A stretch of DNA of 64,000 bases from Xenopus tropicalis (GCF_000004195.4 NC_030677.2:101646829-101710828); one strand, 5' to 3'; shown: positions 12,090 to 24,174, counted from the stretch's first letter. Program-made: numbers and translations. Notes: generated by a model not told the origin, from the sequence alone.

Positions 12090-12378
12090 ATAGTCTTAAC
12101 TGGTTCTGAGTTGTGACGAAAAATGCGCAACTTTTCGCGTAAGTTTTAACGCTACGAAAAATGCGCAACTTTTTACGCAACTTTCGTAATGGATACGAAA
12201 AACTCGCGTTTTTACGCAAAAATCGTATTGGTAACGAAAAATTCGTAAAGAATCCGAAAAAATCGCAAAACATACGAAAAAGTCGCAAAATGTTCGTTTT
12301 CAAGTCGGAACTTTTCCAATTCGGGTCGGATTCGTGGGTTAGTAAATCAGCCCCATAGTCTTAACTGGTTCTGAGTTA
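12090..12378. repeat. 265-bp tandem duplication of the right half of the foldback
   Basis: The right arm plus 24 bases of flank (CATAGTCTTAACTGGTTCTG) is repeated once more immediately downstream. The two AAATCAGCCCC ends are at 12089 and 12354, exactly 265 bases apart. Because the copied flank comes with it, this is a segmental duplication after insertion, not a second transposition. Confidence 0.85.
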
Positions 12379-13336
12379 TGAGGGCAACATAAATAAAATA
12401 TTCTATTAAAAACCCCATAGACTTTGTTTTCAAGTCTGAAATCTCTGTATTCCAGTTCTAGTTGTATTCATGCTTAGGTATCAAGATCACAATCAGGGTA
12501 AAAGGGTAAATATAGTCAAAACACTGAATAGGAACATACAACTCAGATAAGTATGGGATTGAACACTGAGAAGAATGATACAAGGAATTGTATCTGGATG
12601 ATTATGGGGTATGTCTGCAAGCTCTTTTAAATAGCCTGATTAAAGTAATTCTCACCACCACCAATTCTCTGCCATCCTTAGCTAGACTCTCAATATCAGG
12701 CTTTTTGCCTGGTAACAGGTTGTCTACGAATTCCATTAAACAAAAAGTTGCATTACATTACTGACGCTAAGTCATCACTTTGTATGCCTACATCGAGATA
12801 TCATATTCCACAAACTAACATATAAACCCATTTGGTGTTACAAACTACACCTCCCACTATGAGCACTATATCCAAATATCTGGAAAAAAACAAACTTTTA
12901 GCTCTGCTAACCAACAAAAATGTTTAAAGATTGTTCCACCATAACATAATTTTCGATTTTCTAAGCCATTGTAAAGCATAGTGCACATGTACCAAGTAAA
13001 TGCAGTTTGTTTTGAGTGGCACCTGGGATAGGACTGTTAGGATAGGGATGTTAAAGTGGTAGGGGGTCTAGCAGTAAAGAACAGATGAAATAAAACAGAC
13101 TTGTGGAATGCATGTCAACAAGCACCCCTCAAACTGATTTGTTTTATTGACAGTATACATATTAAAAATATACATATATATACTCTGAAACTCATGTAAT
13201 AGTAATAAGCTATTACTATTATAATTATACTTATAATTATACTTACTTATACTAATTACTATTATAATATTCAATTGCAATTAACATTTATCAATTAACC
13301 ATATTGATTAGGCTACTGTCATGCTTGTTCATTCCT
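12379..13336. other. Intergenic, no supported feature
   Basis: AT-rich sequence with a run of TAATTATAC-type low complexity at 13160-13290. No gene recognised. Confidence 0.5.
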
Positions 13337-13860
13337 TTAAAGTGGACCTGTCACCCAGACATAAAATGCTTTATAATAAAAGCCCTTTTCAAATGAAACA
13401 AGAAACCCAAAATAATTTTTTTATTACCACATCCATACCTATTATAAAAGCCTTTAAAAATCGCAGCTGTCATTCATATATTGCCTGCCTCTCCTCTATG
13501 CCTTGGGCATGGAGGTGGGGCAGAGAGTTACTTTCACTTTCAATTCAAAACTTCTTAGATGTTGCAGCCCTCCTCACATTCCCTCTCCCTCCTCACCATG
13601 TATTTATGTAACCAGTGCATAGACATGGGCATTAGGTCCCCCCATACTGGCACAGAAACAAGATTTTGGCAGGATGCAATGCCTGCTTTGCTAACAGTGT
13701 CCACAAAATGGTGTTGGCCTGCTTGCTGCAATTGAGAATTCCAAGGCTGAAGAAACTAAGATTAAAATAATTTATACAGTGTAAGTAAAGTTTATTTTGC
13801 TTGACAAACACAATAGAAAAAAATTTAGAATTATTTCTTAATGTGACAGGTCCCCTTTAA
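13337..13860. mobile_element. T2/Kolobok-type MITE (GTGGACCTGTCACC family)
   Basis: A 524-bp element framed by TTAA (13337-13340 and 13857-13860). The ends are TTAAAGTGGACCTGTCACCC and TGTGACAGGTCCCCTTTAA. A second copy in the same orientation is at 48329-48761, and a truncated inverted end is at 59936-60060. Shared interior words include ACAAGATTTTGGCA and GAATTCCAAG. No coding capacity. Confidence 0.85.
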
Positions 13861-16800
13861 GGTCTTTAAAAAGTCTAAGCTGACTCTGCGTGCGTTAAGG
13901 GAAGTGCTCTGGCCGATATATAAGGTCAGCTTTAGCTTTCTCAGACAGTTATTATTTAATGGCTGGGCTGTTAGTTTTATGTACTTCTTTCACCACTTCT
14001 AATTACATTTCTCTTTTATTCACTGCCTTCCATGTGTACTGTTAACCTCTTACCTCTACATTCTTATTTTCACCCTTTTTACATTTCACTTGCTGTTTTT
14101 TTAAATCACTTGCTTTCTTCACTCCAATATCAACTTTCATATTACTCAGTACGGAAAAGCAATTCTGAAAAAGTGCCATACAAAAAAATCCATCTCTATT
14201 TTGTGCCTAGGTGCATGGTCTACTTTATAGTGTGTTAAAAAGTAAAGGGCAGCAATATAATTTCACCTACGAGCCATATGTTTGTGTGATATATAATGGC
14301 AATAAATCATAGGGCATGCAGAGAAAAGCGGCGGTACTTTGTATCTATTAAGACACACGCACTCCTTGTTGCCTTTTTGGCAATGCACCAGTTAAAAGGA
14401 AGTCAGCATTTTACAGTCTTGCCCTGTGGGCATTTCAGCACCATGGACAGCAGCCAGATTTAATCCCTTGTGGTCATCAGAGGTCACAATAGTTCATTGG
14501 ATCAATGGGTTTGTTGTCATGTATCTCGTGTGAATCTGCTGTATGGAATATTGTCCCTTCACTAAGAAGGACAGCCCTGACTCTTCACATCCACTGCTGA
14601 GGGCATTCTGTAACTGGGATGGTACTATTTGCAAAATGGAATTATACTTGTGACGGGATGTTACCTGAAATCACTGCTGGGTGTTAAAGGTATTTTGTTT
14701 TATTGTCAGTATCCCCAATGCCACTTCTTCTGACAGTGACTGTTGTCTTTTCTTCTTCAGCAGAAGTCTTTTGTCCTATTTTTGATCTCATAAATGTCTG
14801 CTGACAACCACGGCCCTTTCCACCCACCAGCTAAGAGCTGATTCAGAGACTGTTTCCAAGAATCACTTTACTGTCTGATTGTCCCTGGCACTTCTTTCCT
14901 AAGTGACTGCTGCTCCTCATCACTCCTCAGTTCATGACATTGTTTACTTTGCTCTCTTCCTTCTTTTCACTTTAGCATTCCTCCCTTATAAAGAAAAACA
15001 TAAGTTATAATATTAGACTCTACTACAGTTAAAATATGTAATACGGTACCTAAAACATTCATGGGTGACACTTTTGAGAGCGTACAATAGTTTTTAGAAT
15101 AAGCTATTCTACTCTACCATAGACATACACACTGTAGAAGCCAACTCTACTTTTGATATTAAAATCCTTTATCCTATTTGTAAAGCACTGATATTATATA
15201 TAAATTACTTTTCTACAAACATTTTGATGAAACCTCTTTGCCACCTGAGGGCTGGCAAAATGATTGGAATGATTTGCTATGTGATGGTTTAAAAGTAGGG
15301 GTGAAAAATGGGCAAAAAAGTATTTTTCCTGTACCTTTGATACCTTTTATTTGATAAAACAGTGAGTGAGAAGCAGAATTCAGCTGTGTTTATGTATATA
15401 TAGTTTTATTATTTATTTTATTATTTATATTGCGCTACTTATGTATGCAAGGCTGATCATTTCTATATAATATAAACCCATACTTTTCCATTGCACATTA
15501 CCTTAACCTTTAAAGCATTTCCTTAATTTTGTTTAGTAATGGTAGGACTGTCACCTTAAATATTTCACCATTTTCATCTTGCTGTCTTCACTTTTACACC
15601 CTTATAAAACCTTAGCCTTTCTCTTTAATCTCTCTCTACAGTTTAATAGCATTCCATTTCTCCATATCCCTGTCATTTCCTATATTTTCTTTCTTTTCCT
15701 TCTTTTTCACTCCTTACCATTCATGATTTGAATAACTTTGTGCACTTACCTATCATCAAATATTACTTTGTCTCCTGCCCCATAAATCTACATTTTCCTC
15801 TTGCTTATTCTCTTTCACTTCCTTTTCCTCTTCAGTCTTGTCACACATAGCTCATCCTCAGTCTAATTCCCTAGAAACATCCCTGAATCCTCAGGAACTA
15901 TGCCAACTACGAGGTGCACATAGCACATTCTCATGGCAGGGGGAGGGAAAAGAAATGGATGGATGAAGTCCCAGAAACCTTTTAGTGCTGCTGGAATGAT
16001 ATTGGAAAGGAATCTGTACGTTGTAAATAGACAGCAAGGGGGCTCTGAAGATTGGTGGTTATCACGAGTCAACATCTCAGTTGGCTGTAATATTAGAACA
16101 ATCTCTGTTTTTAGACTAGTGTCTTTTCAAAGAGGTTATTCTGTTTCACATCTACACTCATAAATAATGTGTCCCCGTTATACTTCTCTGTCAGCACCTG
16201 TTTTATTTTAGCAAACACATTGCCCAGGTTGTTGTCCTCCTCTCCCTTCCTTTCTGCGCACTGGTATTTCCACTTATTGAAAATGTTTGGTTCTTTTTTT
16301 CTTTTACTATTTCATCATGTCATGCTACAGTCCTTATATTTTTGTTTTTTAGTGCTAACTAGTTGTAAGTTTTAAAAAGTAAAATGTCCACAGAAATTGT
16401 CACAGACTTTTACTTTTACTGCACAACTATAAAAAGTGGATAAGTATCTTGCCTTTATCTGTCTCTAGAATTTTCCCTTTTATAAAAGCCAGCTTAGTTG
16501 TGATCCTTTAAAATACTGCGTACAGTGCCTAAAGTAGTATTCCTTGCTGCCCACCCTCCTTTAGCCCATGTACAATTATTTCTGACTGGACTCTTCTTTA
16601 ATGACTTTCCTTACATCAAATCCTCGCTTTGTCTGGTAAGAACTAACTGTTGGGGGGGAAGGGGGGCTGTGGAATAATAGGACGTCTGAAAAACACTGCA
16701 GCAAGTTCATCAACCATGTGCAGCTATATTTTACTTTCTCTTTAAGTCATAAAAGGACAGTGCAGTTATAAGTCCCACTGCTGAACATGAAAGTGTCATT

Positions 16801-17325
16801 TTAGTCCATCTCTGATGCACAAAAGCTCTCTTTGTATTAGTCACATACATAATGTTTTCAAACGTATTAAGAAACTGAGGTGCAAATTGTATACAAAATG
16901 CAACATTATATAGGGAAATGTAATAGAATTTGTTAAACTGTTCATCCCACATCATCCCCCCAAAAAACATTGCAATGTGATAGTCTTCATTGGACAGTTA
17001 TTAAACTGTATATTCTAAGTGCACATTTTTAAGAACTGTTTGAAGGTGGCATTTTTTGAATGCAAATGGAAAGAAATGTTGCATTGTGTATGTAGTCTTA
17101 TTGTTACTTGCTTTTATTATATCCCCATATAAATGTCCTAATATTTTGTATGTAAAAGCCTGGATTATATGTACACACTTTTTTGTAGTATTTATTTCCT
17201 TTATTCCCACAAACACTTCAGGGCATAAGCAGGTTATAGGCTTCCTGCAAAATCACTTTTCATCCATTAGACAGGTAATAAGGACAGCATACCACAAAGG
17301 CATAAGAGTAAGGTTCCCAGCAATG
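13861..17325. other. Intergenic, no supported feature
   Basis: A long stretch without recognisable genes. It includes pyrimidine-rich low complexity at about 15590-15850 and a G-run near 16651. Short open frames (15933-16163, 16169-16375, 17056-17331) are not recognisable proteins. Confidence 0.5.
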
Positions 17326-17333
17326 TCCTAATA

Positions 17334-17640
17334 CAGTGATCCCCAACCAGTAGCTTGGGGGCAACATGTTGCTCCCCAACCCCTTGGATGTTGCTCTCAG
17401 TGCCCCCAAACGAGGTAGTTATTTTTGAATTCCTGACTTGGGGGCAAGTTTTGGTTGAATAAATACAAAATTTCCTACCAATTAAAGCCCCCTGTAAGCT
17501 GATAGTGTGCATAGAGGCCTCTCATAGCCAATCACAGCCCTTATTTGGCACCTCCATGAACTTTTATGGTGCTTGTGTTGCTCCCCAAGTCTTTTTACAT
17601 TTGACTGTGGCTCACGAGTAAGAAAGGTTGGGGATCCCTC
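17334..17640. mobile_element. hAT (Charlie-like) MITE with perfect 8-bp target duplication
   Basis: Sister of the element at 9101-9397. The ends are CAGTGATCCCCAACC and GGTTGGGGATCCCTC (the last G of the terminus is mutated to C). The flanks are a perfect TCCTAATA duplication (17326-17333 and 17641-17648). No coding capacity. Confidence 0.92.
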
Positions 17641-17648
17641 TCCTAATA

Positions 17649-18446
17649 CCTTTCTCTTCTATTGACCAACAATAAGAAGAAATATTCCTGCAAGTGTTTG
17701 TTAGATTTGATGCAGAATAATGAGATGAAAACCTTATCTTTTTTGTATTTTTGAATTCCCTTTTAAATTATTAACTGTTAAATACCCCTCATACTAAAAG
17801 GTGCTGTTTGAGTTTAGCCAAACTCCCCTCTGAGAAAGCTGAGAAACTTGCCTCAGGTACCTCCTGGTAACTTTAAAAGGCAGAAATTCAGATTTTTAAA
17901 TCCAATTTTTGCTCTTCTAGTGCAGATAGCACTACTGCCCCCCCAGCCTACTTCGTCAGAAAAAACTAATCACGGGGGGCAAGGGCATCAACTAGGCCGC
18001 CTGCATGCTGAAATGCCCCTGTAGCCAGCCTTCCCATGAACCTGCTGATTGACAGGTTCAGTGGCACTATGATATGTAATGTATATTTTTTCTCAACATG
18101 AGCAAAATAAATAGAACAAATGCTAAAAATACATTCTGCCTATTTTTTATTTAAAAAAATATATTTTTATTATAAAGCAGTAATGGGGAATTATTTTGCT
18201 TTCACGCTTATAAGGGATCAATTAGCATAACCTAGGTTCCAAGTGCTAGATCACTAAGGGGCACAAGATCGCATCCCTTGGTGCTCATTCAACTTGCATC
18301 CATGCTGCAATCTGTAGCTGGATTAAAAATTTAGTTTTAGGTACAGAGCATAGCAGGTTCTAAATGACATGTAAATTAAGGAATGAGTATGGTACACTCA
18401 TTGTGCTACCAAACACAGGAAGCACTGTATTCAGAAAAATGCAGAT
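17649..18446. other. Intergenic, no supported feature
   Basis: No gene or clear transposon end recognised. Contains a C-run and AT-rich low complexity around 18120-18180. Confidence 0.5.
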
Positions 18447-18454
18447 CCTTCTGC

Positions 18455-18731
18455 CAGTGTCGGACTGAGATGGCAGGGGCCCACCAGAAAACCCTTCACC
18501 ATGGGCCCACTCTCCAAACTTTAATTCCTCCTCTCCTCTCTCAAACTCTTTATTATCCTAGTCTCTTTTCTACTACATACTATATTCTATTCTTCCATCT
18601 ATCAAGCTTCCTTGTTCCCATACAGAAATAGGGAATGACCATGAAATAGGCTAAATAGAAGCAAAAGGGCCCACTGACACCTGGGCCCACCGGGAGTTTT
18701 CCTGGTATCCTGGTGGGCAAGTCTGACACTG
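18455..18731. mobile_element. hAT MITE (CAGTGTCGGACTGAG family) with perfect 8-bp target duplication
   Basis: The left end CAGTGTCGGACTGAG mirrors CAAGTCTGACACTG at the right. Subterminal GGGCCCACCAG is also mirrored as CTGGTGGGC. The 8-bp flanks CCTTCTGC (18447-18454 and 18732-18739) are identical. The element is 277 bp and non-coding. Confidence 0.9.
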
Positions 18732-19346
18732 CCTTCTGCGCTAGACCAGTGGCCACTGACAGTGAGGAAGGGTGCAAAATGCAGAAAACATGGTTGTTTG
18801 CATCTCTTTTTTGAACTTTACACCCTGCCAACAGTAAATTACCACTTCTATACCTTTTATTAGCTGAGATACTTTAACTAAAGATATTGAGCTCTGTACA
18901 CATAGTGCCCACACCTTTCACCATTTGTTGCTTTAGCTTACAGAAAAGCAGGAGACCATAATACCATAATACAGGGGAATTATCAGTGGACTGGTAATAT
19001 AATCTACCTTGCAATAACCAAACATGGAGTAGCTTTACCATCTCTGCATGTCCTGTTTAATTTAAGAAATAACAGAAACCATGGATTTTTTGTAATTAAA
19101 ACAATAGGCAGAAAGTACGTTCAGCACAAGCACAAAATTTAACTCATACTGAGTGTTCTGCCTCTTCTACTACTTGTGCCACTGCTTTTTATAGTACATC
19201 AACATTAGCTGTAACTATAAAACCATATTTACTTTCCTCCACAAGGTTCATAGTTATCATAGTGCCATGTTTTAGTAAAAAAGAGAAAAATTTCTCACAG
19301 TAAAATGATACAGCAAATTACAGATATCAATAGGAATGCATCACTT

Positions 19347-19699
19347 AAGGTGTCCATATATGCACAGATATTATCTTATGAAACACGGTTTCATACAATA
19401 TTTGGTGTGTGTATGGGGGAAGAAGCGGCAAACGTTATCGACAAAAACCTTAGATATCGGGTGCCTCGTTGACCAGACTGGACGCAAAACTTTAATACCA
19501 GGGCCAGAACTAGGGAAGGCAGAAGAGGCACCTGCCTAGGGCGCAATGATGGGGGGCGCTGGGCAAATAACTCTACTGCCAACCCCTAGTCTGCGCTTCC
19601 TTGTCATTATGTGGCAGGGGCAAGGTGTCTGACCAGGTGCCCTTGGCCCGCCCCTGGTTAATGGGAAAGATCATAATTGTAATGTGTATGGCCACCTTT
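19347..19699. mobile_element. MITE with TGTCCATATA / GTATGGCCACC ends, interrupted by a hAT MITE
   Basis: The left end AAGGTGTCCATATATGC is mirrored by AATGTGTATGGCCACCTT at 19681-19699. A related element with the same GTGGCCATACAC theme is at 28680-29013. The element is split by a later CAG...CTG insertion at 19499-19656. Family and target duplication not determined. Confidence 0.65.
19499..19656. mobile_element. Short hAT-like MITE nested in the preceding element
   Basis: The ends are CAGGGCCAGAACTAGG and GGCCCGCCCCTG. The flanking octamers TTTAATAC and GTTAATGG match at only five of eight positions, so the target duplication is weak. The interior GCACCTGCCTAGGGCG is a phrase I recognise from other Xenopus GC-rich hAT MITEs. 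Confidence 0.6.
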
Positions 19700-20659
19700 A
19701 CTGAGACAAGTATTGCACTTGAAGGCAAACAAACTGAAGTCAAACATTAAAAATGCACTGTGGTTAAAAAGATGAGAAGGCTGCAGATCTTCCTTTGAGT
19801 ATTTTTTCTAGTTTAAAAAAGATAACTCAGTAGGTGAATGCACACATCTCTCTCTTACCAAATATATATAAAGATGTATATTATTAGTCAATGTTTCCTT
19901 CCTCCCTGGGACCTTTTCAAGACAAATGTCCCTTGAGGAAGGTCACAGGGAGAAAAAAAAAGTTGACTAAATAAACCTTTTGTTTCTCAAGGTTTTAAGC
20001 CACTGAGTTAACCATTTGACCAAAGGAAAGAGAGAATTCTTTTTGTTGGAAAATATTTACCAGGGGGCAGTTTTGTACAATTCAGAAGCATGGTCTACTG
20101 GGGAAGGGCAGATTAAAGGGGGGAACAACTCAATGGGTCATGGATTGAGCAAAATGTTCTGTAGCAGAAGCAAATCCCAAGATAAAATGAATTGTTTTAA
20201 GCTGGAGAGTAGCACTGTTTTGGTCCCATGCTACACAGATACTCTTAAGGCCCAGAAGCAAAAATGTAGGTTTTTACCCAGCAACCAAGTAGAGCAAGAG
20301 TTACAATAACCCTGAGGGATCCGTAAAGATTTGCTTATCTATTGAAAAGCTGACAGTGTTATCAAATGCATCAAATTCATGGTTTGTAAATTCTGCTGAA
20401 ATCCAAATCTTTCCCCAAAACCTCAGCCAACTACTGAAACAATGTAAAACCCTGAAAAATAAACATATTTAAATTTCTGGCTTCTCTGAGAAGAAACAAA
20501 CTGTTGTCTTCAATTTCTGCTGTAGTTAAATACAAAAACAAAGATCTGGATTCAGTTAGGTCAAATACAAATTATTAAGCCAAACATCATTGTGCAAATG
20601 ATCCTGGTTACACAACGAGCTCTAGGCAGCTCCAAACATGGCAGATGAAAGACACGCAC
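19700..20659. other. Intergenic, no supported feature
   Basis: No gene or element recognised. The open frame 20016-20309 (97 codons) has no domain I know. Confidence 0.45.
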
Positions 20660-20730
20660 CTGGAAGGCCCTGAAGCCCTGCATTGCATCACGGTTGTAAT
20701 TATCGAAAGGTACAACATTCTGAACTGGAA
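20660..20730 (-). CDS. Candidate internal coding exon, unknown gene
   Basis: Read on the minus strand, a pyrimidine tract ending TTTTCTCCCCAG is followed by 71 bases and then GTGCGT. This is a good acceptor and an acceptable donor in the right places. In the one fully open protein-like frame (acceptor phase 2, donor phase 0) it encodes 23 residues, including VVPFDNYNRDAMQGFRAF. That composition looks like real protein rather than random AT-rich translation. I cannot name the family and see no companion exon nearby. If real, its gene would overlap or flank neurturin on the opposite strand. It may also be a decayed or chance exon. Confidence 0.35.
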
Positions 20731-20908
20731 CTGGGGAGAAAAGAAGGTTAGCAAAGCAACAGAAATCCAACTATATTAGTTTAAACATCTGTAATTCCAG
20801 CAGAAAAATATACAGTATTACGTGTGCATAAACATATGTAAAAAGAGGGGTAATGGCCAATTATATAATCCCTTAAAATCAGCTGTTTTTTATTTTGTCA
20901 ACCAAAGT

Positions 20909-21060
20909 TCAGGTATGGGATACCATATCCGGAAACCCATTACCCAGAAAGCTCCAAATTACGCGAAGGCAATTTACAATGAAACCCTTCCTAGTACTGT
21001 AAAATTCATGTTGGTGGCAGAACAATCCTATTGGGTTTTCTTGTAATCAGGATGTTATAC
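20909..21060. mobile_element. Truncated copy of the TACAGGTATGGG MITE
   Basis: Starts TCAGGTATGGGATACCATAT and carries CATTACCCAGAAAGCTCC and CCTATTGGGTTTTCTTGTAAT. These are recognisable pieces of the family best seen at 4898-5239, with the middle deleted. Confidence 0.6.
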
Positions 21061-21287
21061 CGGCAGTAAAAATTGTACTGTGCTAGCCAGTCAAAATATT
21101 ACAAGGCAAACCTTTTGAAATAAAAATTAACAACTAGCAAGCTTTTAGAACATCAGCTTGAAAAAAGGAACTAAAATGTTCTGAAAGCTTGTGATTACAC
21201 CTCACATCTTTTATAATAAAATAATAGCAACATAGTAAGAAATTATGAAAAATACTCAACCCCTAAACTTTCACTAAGAACAATACC

Positions 21288-22580
21288 CAGGGCTGCCATA
21301 GGGGGGGGGCACAGTTGTGCTGGGCCACCATAAGTGGCTGAATTAAGTCTGTTAAACAGGAGTGCTCAGAGGCAACAAATAGTTACAGTTTTTCCGGGCC
21401 CCATGAATTCTTCTTTCATAAAGGGGCCCATCAAGTAGCAACAGTTTTGCAATTTTGCAAAGTTACACCCAAGCATACACAATTTATGTAAGTGTCACAA
21501 AAACTGCCAAGAAAACTACTTAACTTACCTAGAAACTTATGTAACTTGCATATCAAGCTCAAGACAATGCAGAGAGCTTGACAGGCGCAGACAGGGGCAA
21601 ACTCCACTGACCACCAATGAATTAAAAACTAGAGGTAAGGAGAACTATCCCTCCAGGCACAAAAAGCACCCTTAACTATCACTGCCTAGACCCCCCCTTA
21701 CCTCTACATTATCGCATAGTTTTTAAGTTTAAACACTAGGTAAAAATGCAGAGTAGCGCAGCAGCATACCTACCCAACATCTTCTTACTGACTGATGACT
21801 CTTCGAGCCTCACCGCCAACACAGACCCTTCTAGTGCATGCGCAGTTGGAGCTGATTTCCTGCTACCTTCAACTGCACATGCGCAAGCAGGTTCGTATCG
21901 GCGGAGAGACCCAAAGTGTCTTCAGTCGGTAAGAAGATGTCACCCAGGTACGCAGCTGTGCATTTTTAGCTAACGATTAGCAATAGGGACAGAGTTTAAA
22001 CTTGAAAACTATGCGATAAGGGAGAGGTGAGGGGGGTCTAGGCAATGATAGTTAAGGGTGCTTTTTACACCTGGGGGTATAGTTCTCCTTTAAGGTAAAT
22101 TCCACTGCCCTCAATGCACTGACTTACTTAATACCACATGAATTATTGATTGTAACTGTTTATATGAACTGCTTATTATAGAGTAACATCAGCTGTTTAT
22201 ATTGGGATCTATTTTCTGAATTATATCAGCAACTTTCACCTGAACTTTCCAGCAGGGGAATCACTAGTTATTGGGCCCCACAGCAATATCAATGGGGCCC
22301 CTGTGCTTATGCAATTTAATGTTACTTTTAAACAACTTACATAACTTAAAAATAAACTCCACTGACCCCTAATTAAAACACTGACTTATTAGAACATTTA
22401 TTATTCTTACTATTCTTAGGAACTACTACTGACTAGTTATAGGGTCCCTTTGGGATTAACATCAGCTGTTTATAATGCACACACAGGGGGCATGTCCAAA
22501 ATTTTGGTACTGCATGCTTATGTTCATGGGGGAGTCCCAAATAAATAACTTGTGCGGGGGCCCCAAAGATAGGAGCCCTG
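21288..22580. mobile_element. hAT element, 1.3 kb, perfect 8-bp target duplication, with a nested TTAA MITE
   Basis: The ends are CAGGGCTGCCATAGGG and AGATAGGAGCCCTG. The flanks are an identical ACAATACC (21280-21287 and 22581-22588). No transposase open frame remains. Inside, at about 21636-22095, lies a separate foldback with the ends GGAGAACTATCCCTCCAGG and TGGGGGTATAGTTCTCCTTTAA, a T2-type insertion. A 5'-truncated paralogue of the host element is at 41165-42103, sharing CATATCAAGC, AACATCAGCTGTTTATATTG and GGGGGCCCCAAAG-type words. Confidence 0.85.
21636..22095. mobile_element. T2-type foldback MITE nested in the hAT element
   Basis: A foldback with arms AGGAGAACTATCCCTCCAGG / TGGGGGTATAGTTCTCCTTT and AAGCACCCTTAACTATC / GATAGTTAAGGGTGCTT. 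The right edge keeps TTTAAGG, while the left edge is decayed to GGTAAGG. It sits at the same position in its host as a different MITE does in the paralogue (41333-41642). Confidence 0.75.
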
Positions 22581-22787
22581 ACAATACCTGTTCCATTTGC
22601 AAACTACCTATGACCCTGCAATTAGCTTGCCTAGAGTTCCTCAAATCAGAAATAGAGCACTCTTTGGATTCAACCAGCTAAGTAAGCAATAGGTAATGTC
22701 CAAAGAGTGCAAAATGCCACAATAGCGTGCTTGTTTGACACCTATATTGCTAAGAAACAGGAATAAATGCCGAAACCTCCAGTTATG

Positions 22788-23005
22788 AAAACTGGGTTGA
22801 ATACAGTTCTTGGTTCTCTGTTCAAAACTAGAATGCCCTTCCTAGTGCCATCACAACTAGGAAGGGCTTTCCCCAACCTCACTGCCCTCACTGTGAAAAA
22901 CCACCTACGCTGCTTCAAATGGAAGTTTTGTTCCTCTAATCTAAAGGGGTGGCCTCTGGTGCGCTGATTGAAAAAAAGAACATCTCCTGTCTGCCTATAA
23001 TTCAC
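22788..23005 (-). repeat. CR1/L2/Rex1-like LINE fragment (C-terminal end of ORF2)
   Basis: On the minus strand this encodes a decayed version of the conserved tail GHPFRLEEQNFHLKQRRWFF...VRAVRLGKALP. The same segment is seen at 39.6 kb (plus), 35.3 kb (minus) and 48.2 kb (plus). The 3' tail ends with AACTGGGTTGAA-type sequence on the plus strand. It is a dead fragment. Confidence 0.8.
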
Positions 23006-23055
23006 TCTAATGTACCTTTTACTTGATCCTGACTAAGATATAATGCATCCTTATT

Positions 23056-23176
23056 ACAGGCAAAACAATCCTATTGGGTTTATTTAATGTTTTAATTATT
23101 TTAGCAGACTTAAGGTATAGCGATCAAAGTTACGGAAAGATCCCTTATCTGGAAAACCCCAGGTCCCAAGCATTTT
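23056..23176. repeat. Partial copy of the TACAGGTATGGG MITE
   Basis: Contains ACAATCCTATTGGGTTTATT, GCAGACTTAAGGTAT and TTATCTGGAAAACCCCAGG, the internal half of the family. Ends not resolved. Confidence 0.6.
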
Positions 23177-23298
23177 AGATAATATTTAGCTGTAGAAACA
23201 ATGGTTCTCCTACTTTCATATCATCCATATATGTAAAATATATCTTTTGTGCACACTTTTAAAAAGATAAGTGCATGGGTGGGTCTGATTTATCAGCC

Positions 23299-23804
23299 TT
23301 AAAGGAACAGTTTAGTGTAAAAATGAAACTGGGTAAAATAGATAGACTGCACAAAATAAAAAATGTTTTCAGTATAGTTATTTAGGCAAAAATGTAATGT
23401 ACTGTATAAGGGCTGGAGTAGGCAGATGTCTAACATAACAGCCAGAACACTACTTCCTGCTTTACAGCTCTCTAAGCTGTTAGCAGTCAGTAACCAATCG
23501 GTGACTTGAGTGGGGGGCACATGATACATAACTTTTTAGTTAGTTTGCTTTTGACTTGGACCTGCTTGCTCAAACTAACTGAACATTTATGTCCCATGTG
23601 CCCCCCCCCTAAAGTCACTGACTAACTAAGTGGTTAGAGACTTGAAAGCAGGAAGTAAAGTTCTAGCTATAATGTTAGACACCTGCCCACTCCAGCCTTT
23701 ATATAGTACATTTTTGCCTAACTAACTATATTTGAAATATTTTTAATTTTGCTCAGTCTATCCATTTTACCCAGTTACATTTTTACACTGAACTGTTCCT
23801 CTTA
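23299..23804. mobile_element. T2-type foldback MITE immediately upstream of neurturin
   Basis: A 506-bp foldback. TTAAAGGAACAGTTTAGTGT at the left is mirrored by ACACTGAACTGTTCCT at the right, then CTTA (a decayed TTAA). Arms stay complementary through TGAAACTGGGTAAAATAGAT / ATCCATTTTACCCAGTT and beyond. It ends about 170 bases before the first neurturin coding exon, so it lies in the upstream intron or promoter region. Confidence 0.82.
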
Positions 23805-23972
23805 TAGCGATATTGCATATAGACCAAGCAGGATCCTACTTCCTTAGTTCCTTCTTTTGTATACTGATTTCTGTAAGTGCCAATATTATGTTTACATAAA
23901 AGTGTTGCAGGCGCTTAAAATTATCTATTTATGCATCTTTTACAGAGTCTCAATGCCTTGATTGTCCTTAAG

Positions 23973-24174
23973 ATGAAGGTATGGAAGAGGACAGCTACTG
24001 TTTTGATTCTCCTCTGTGCTGTGTTGTCCCTTTTGGTCTATGCAGAAGTCTACTACAGGAGATGGATGTTCAATTCGGCCTCCTCCTCCTCACGGTCGGT
24101 CATACGCTCAAATTGGAATGGGCAAAGAAGATTCCCTCGGGGTCTGGAGCGCAAACAGCCAATGATTTCCCAAT
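23973..24174 (+). CDS. nrtn: Neurturin, coding exon 1 (signal peptide and prodomain)
   Basis: Encodes the first 67 residues of a preproprotein. The methionine at 23973 opens MKVWKRTATVLILLCAVLSL, a basic start plus hydrophobic core as expected for a secretory signal peptide, and it lines up with the MQRWK-type start of mammalian neurturin. An AG preceded by a T-rich tract at 23944-23945 suggests the exon begins at 23946, with a noncoding first exon upstream that I could not locate. A further in-frame ATG at 23931 lies before this acceptor and is therefore not preferred. The donor is CAAT|GTAAGA at 24175. The split codon (phase 1) restores a QY pair that is conserved in this position of neurturins. 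The prodomain is serine- and arginine-rich and poorly conserved, as usual for this family. Confidence 0.88.

Noticed and set aside
11573..12358. Several overlapping phenylalanine-rich or asparagine/lysine-rich frames
   Set aside because: They are translations of the arms of a palindromic element, repeated on both strands.
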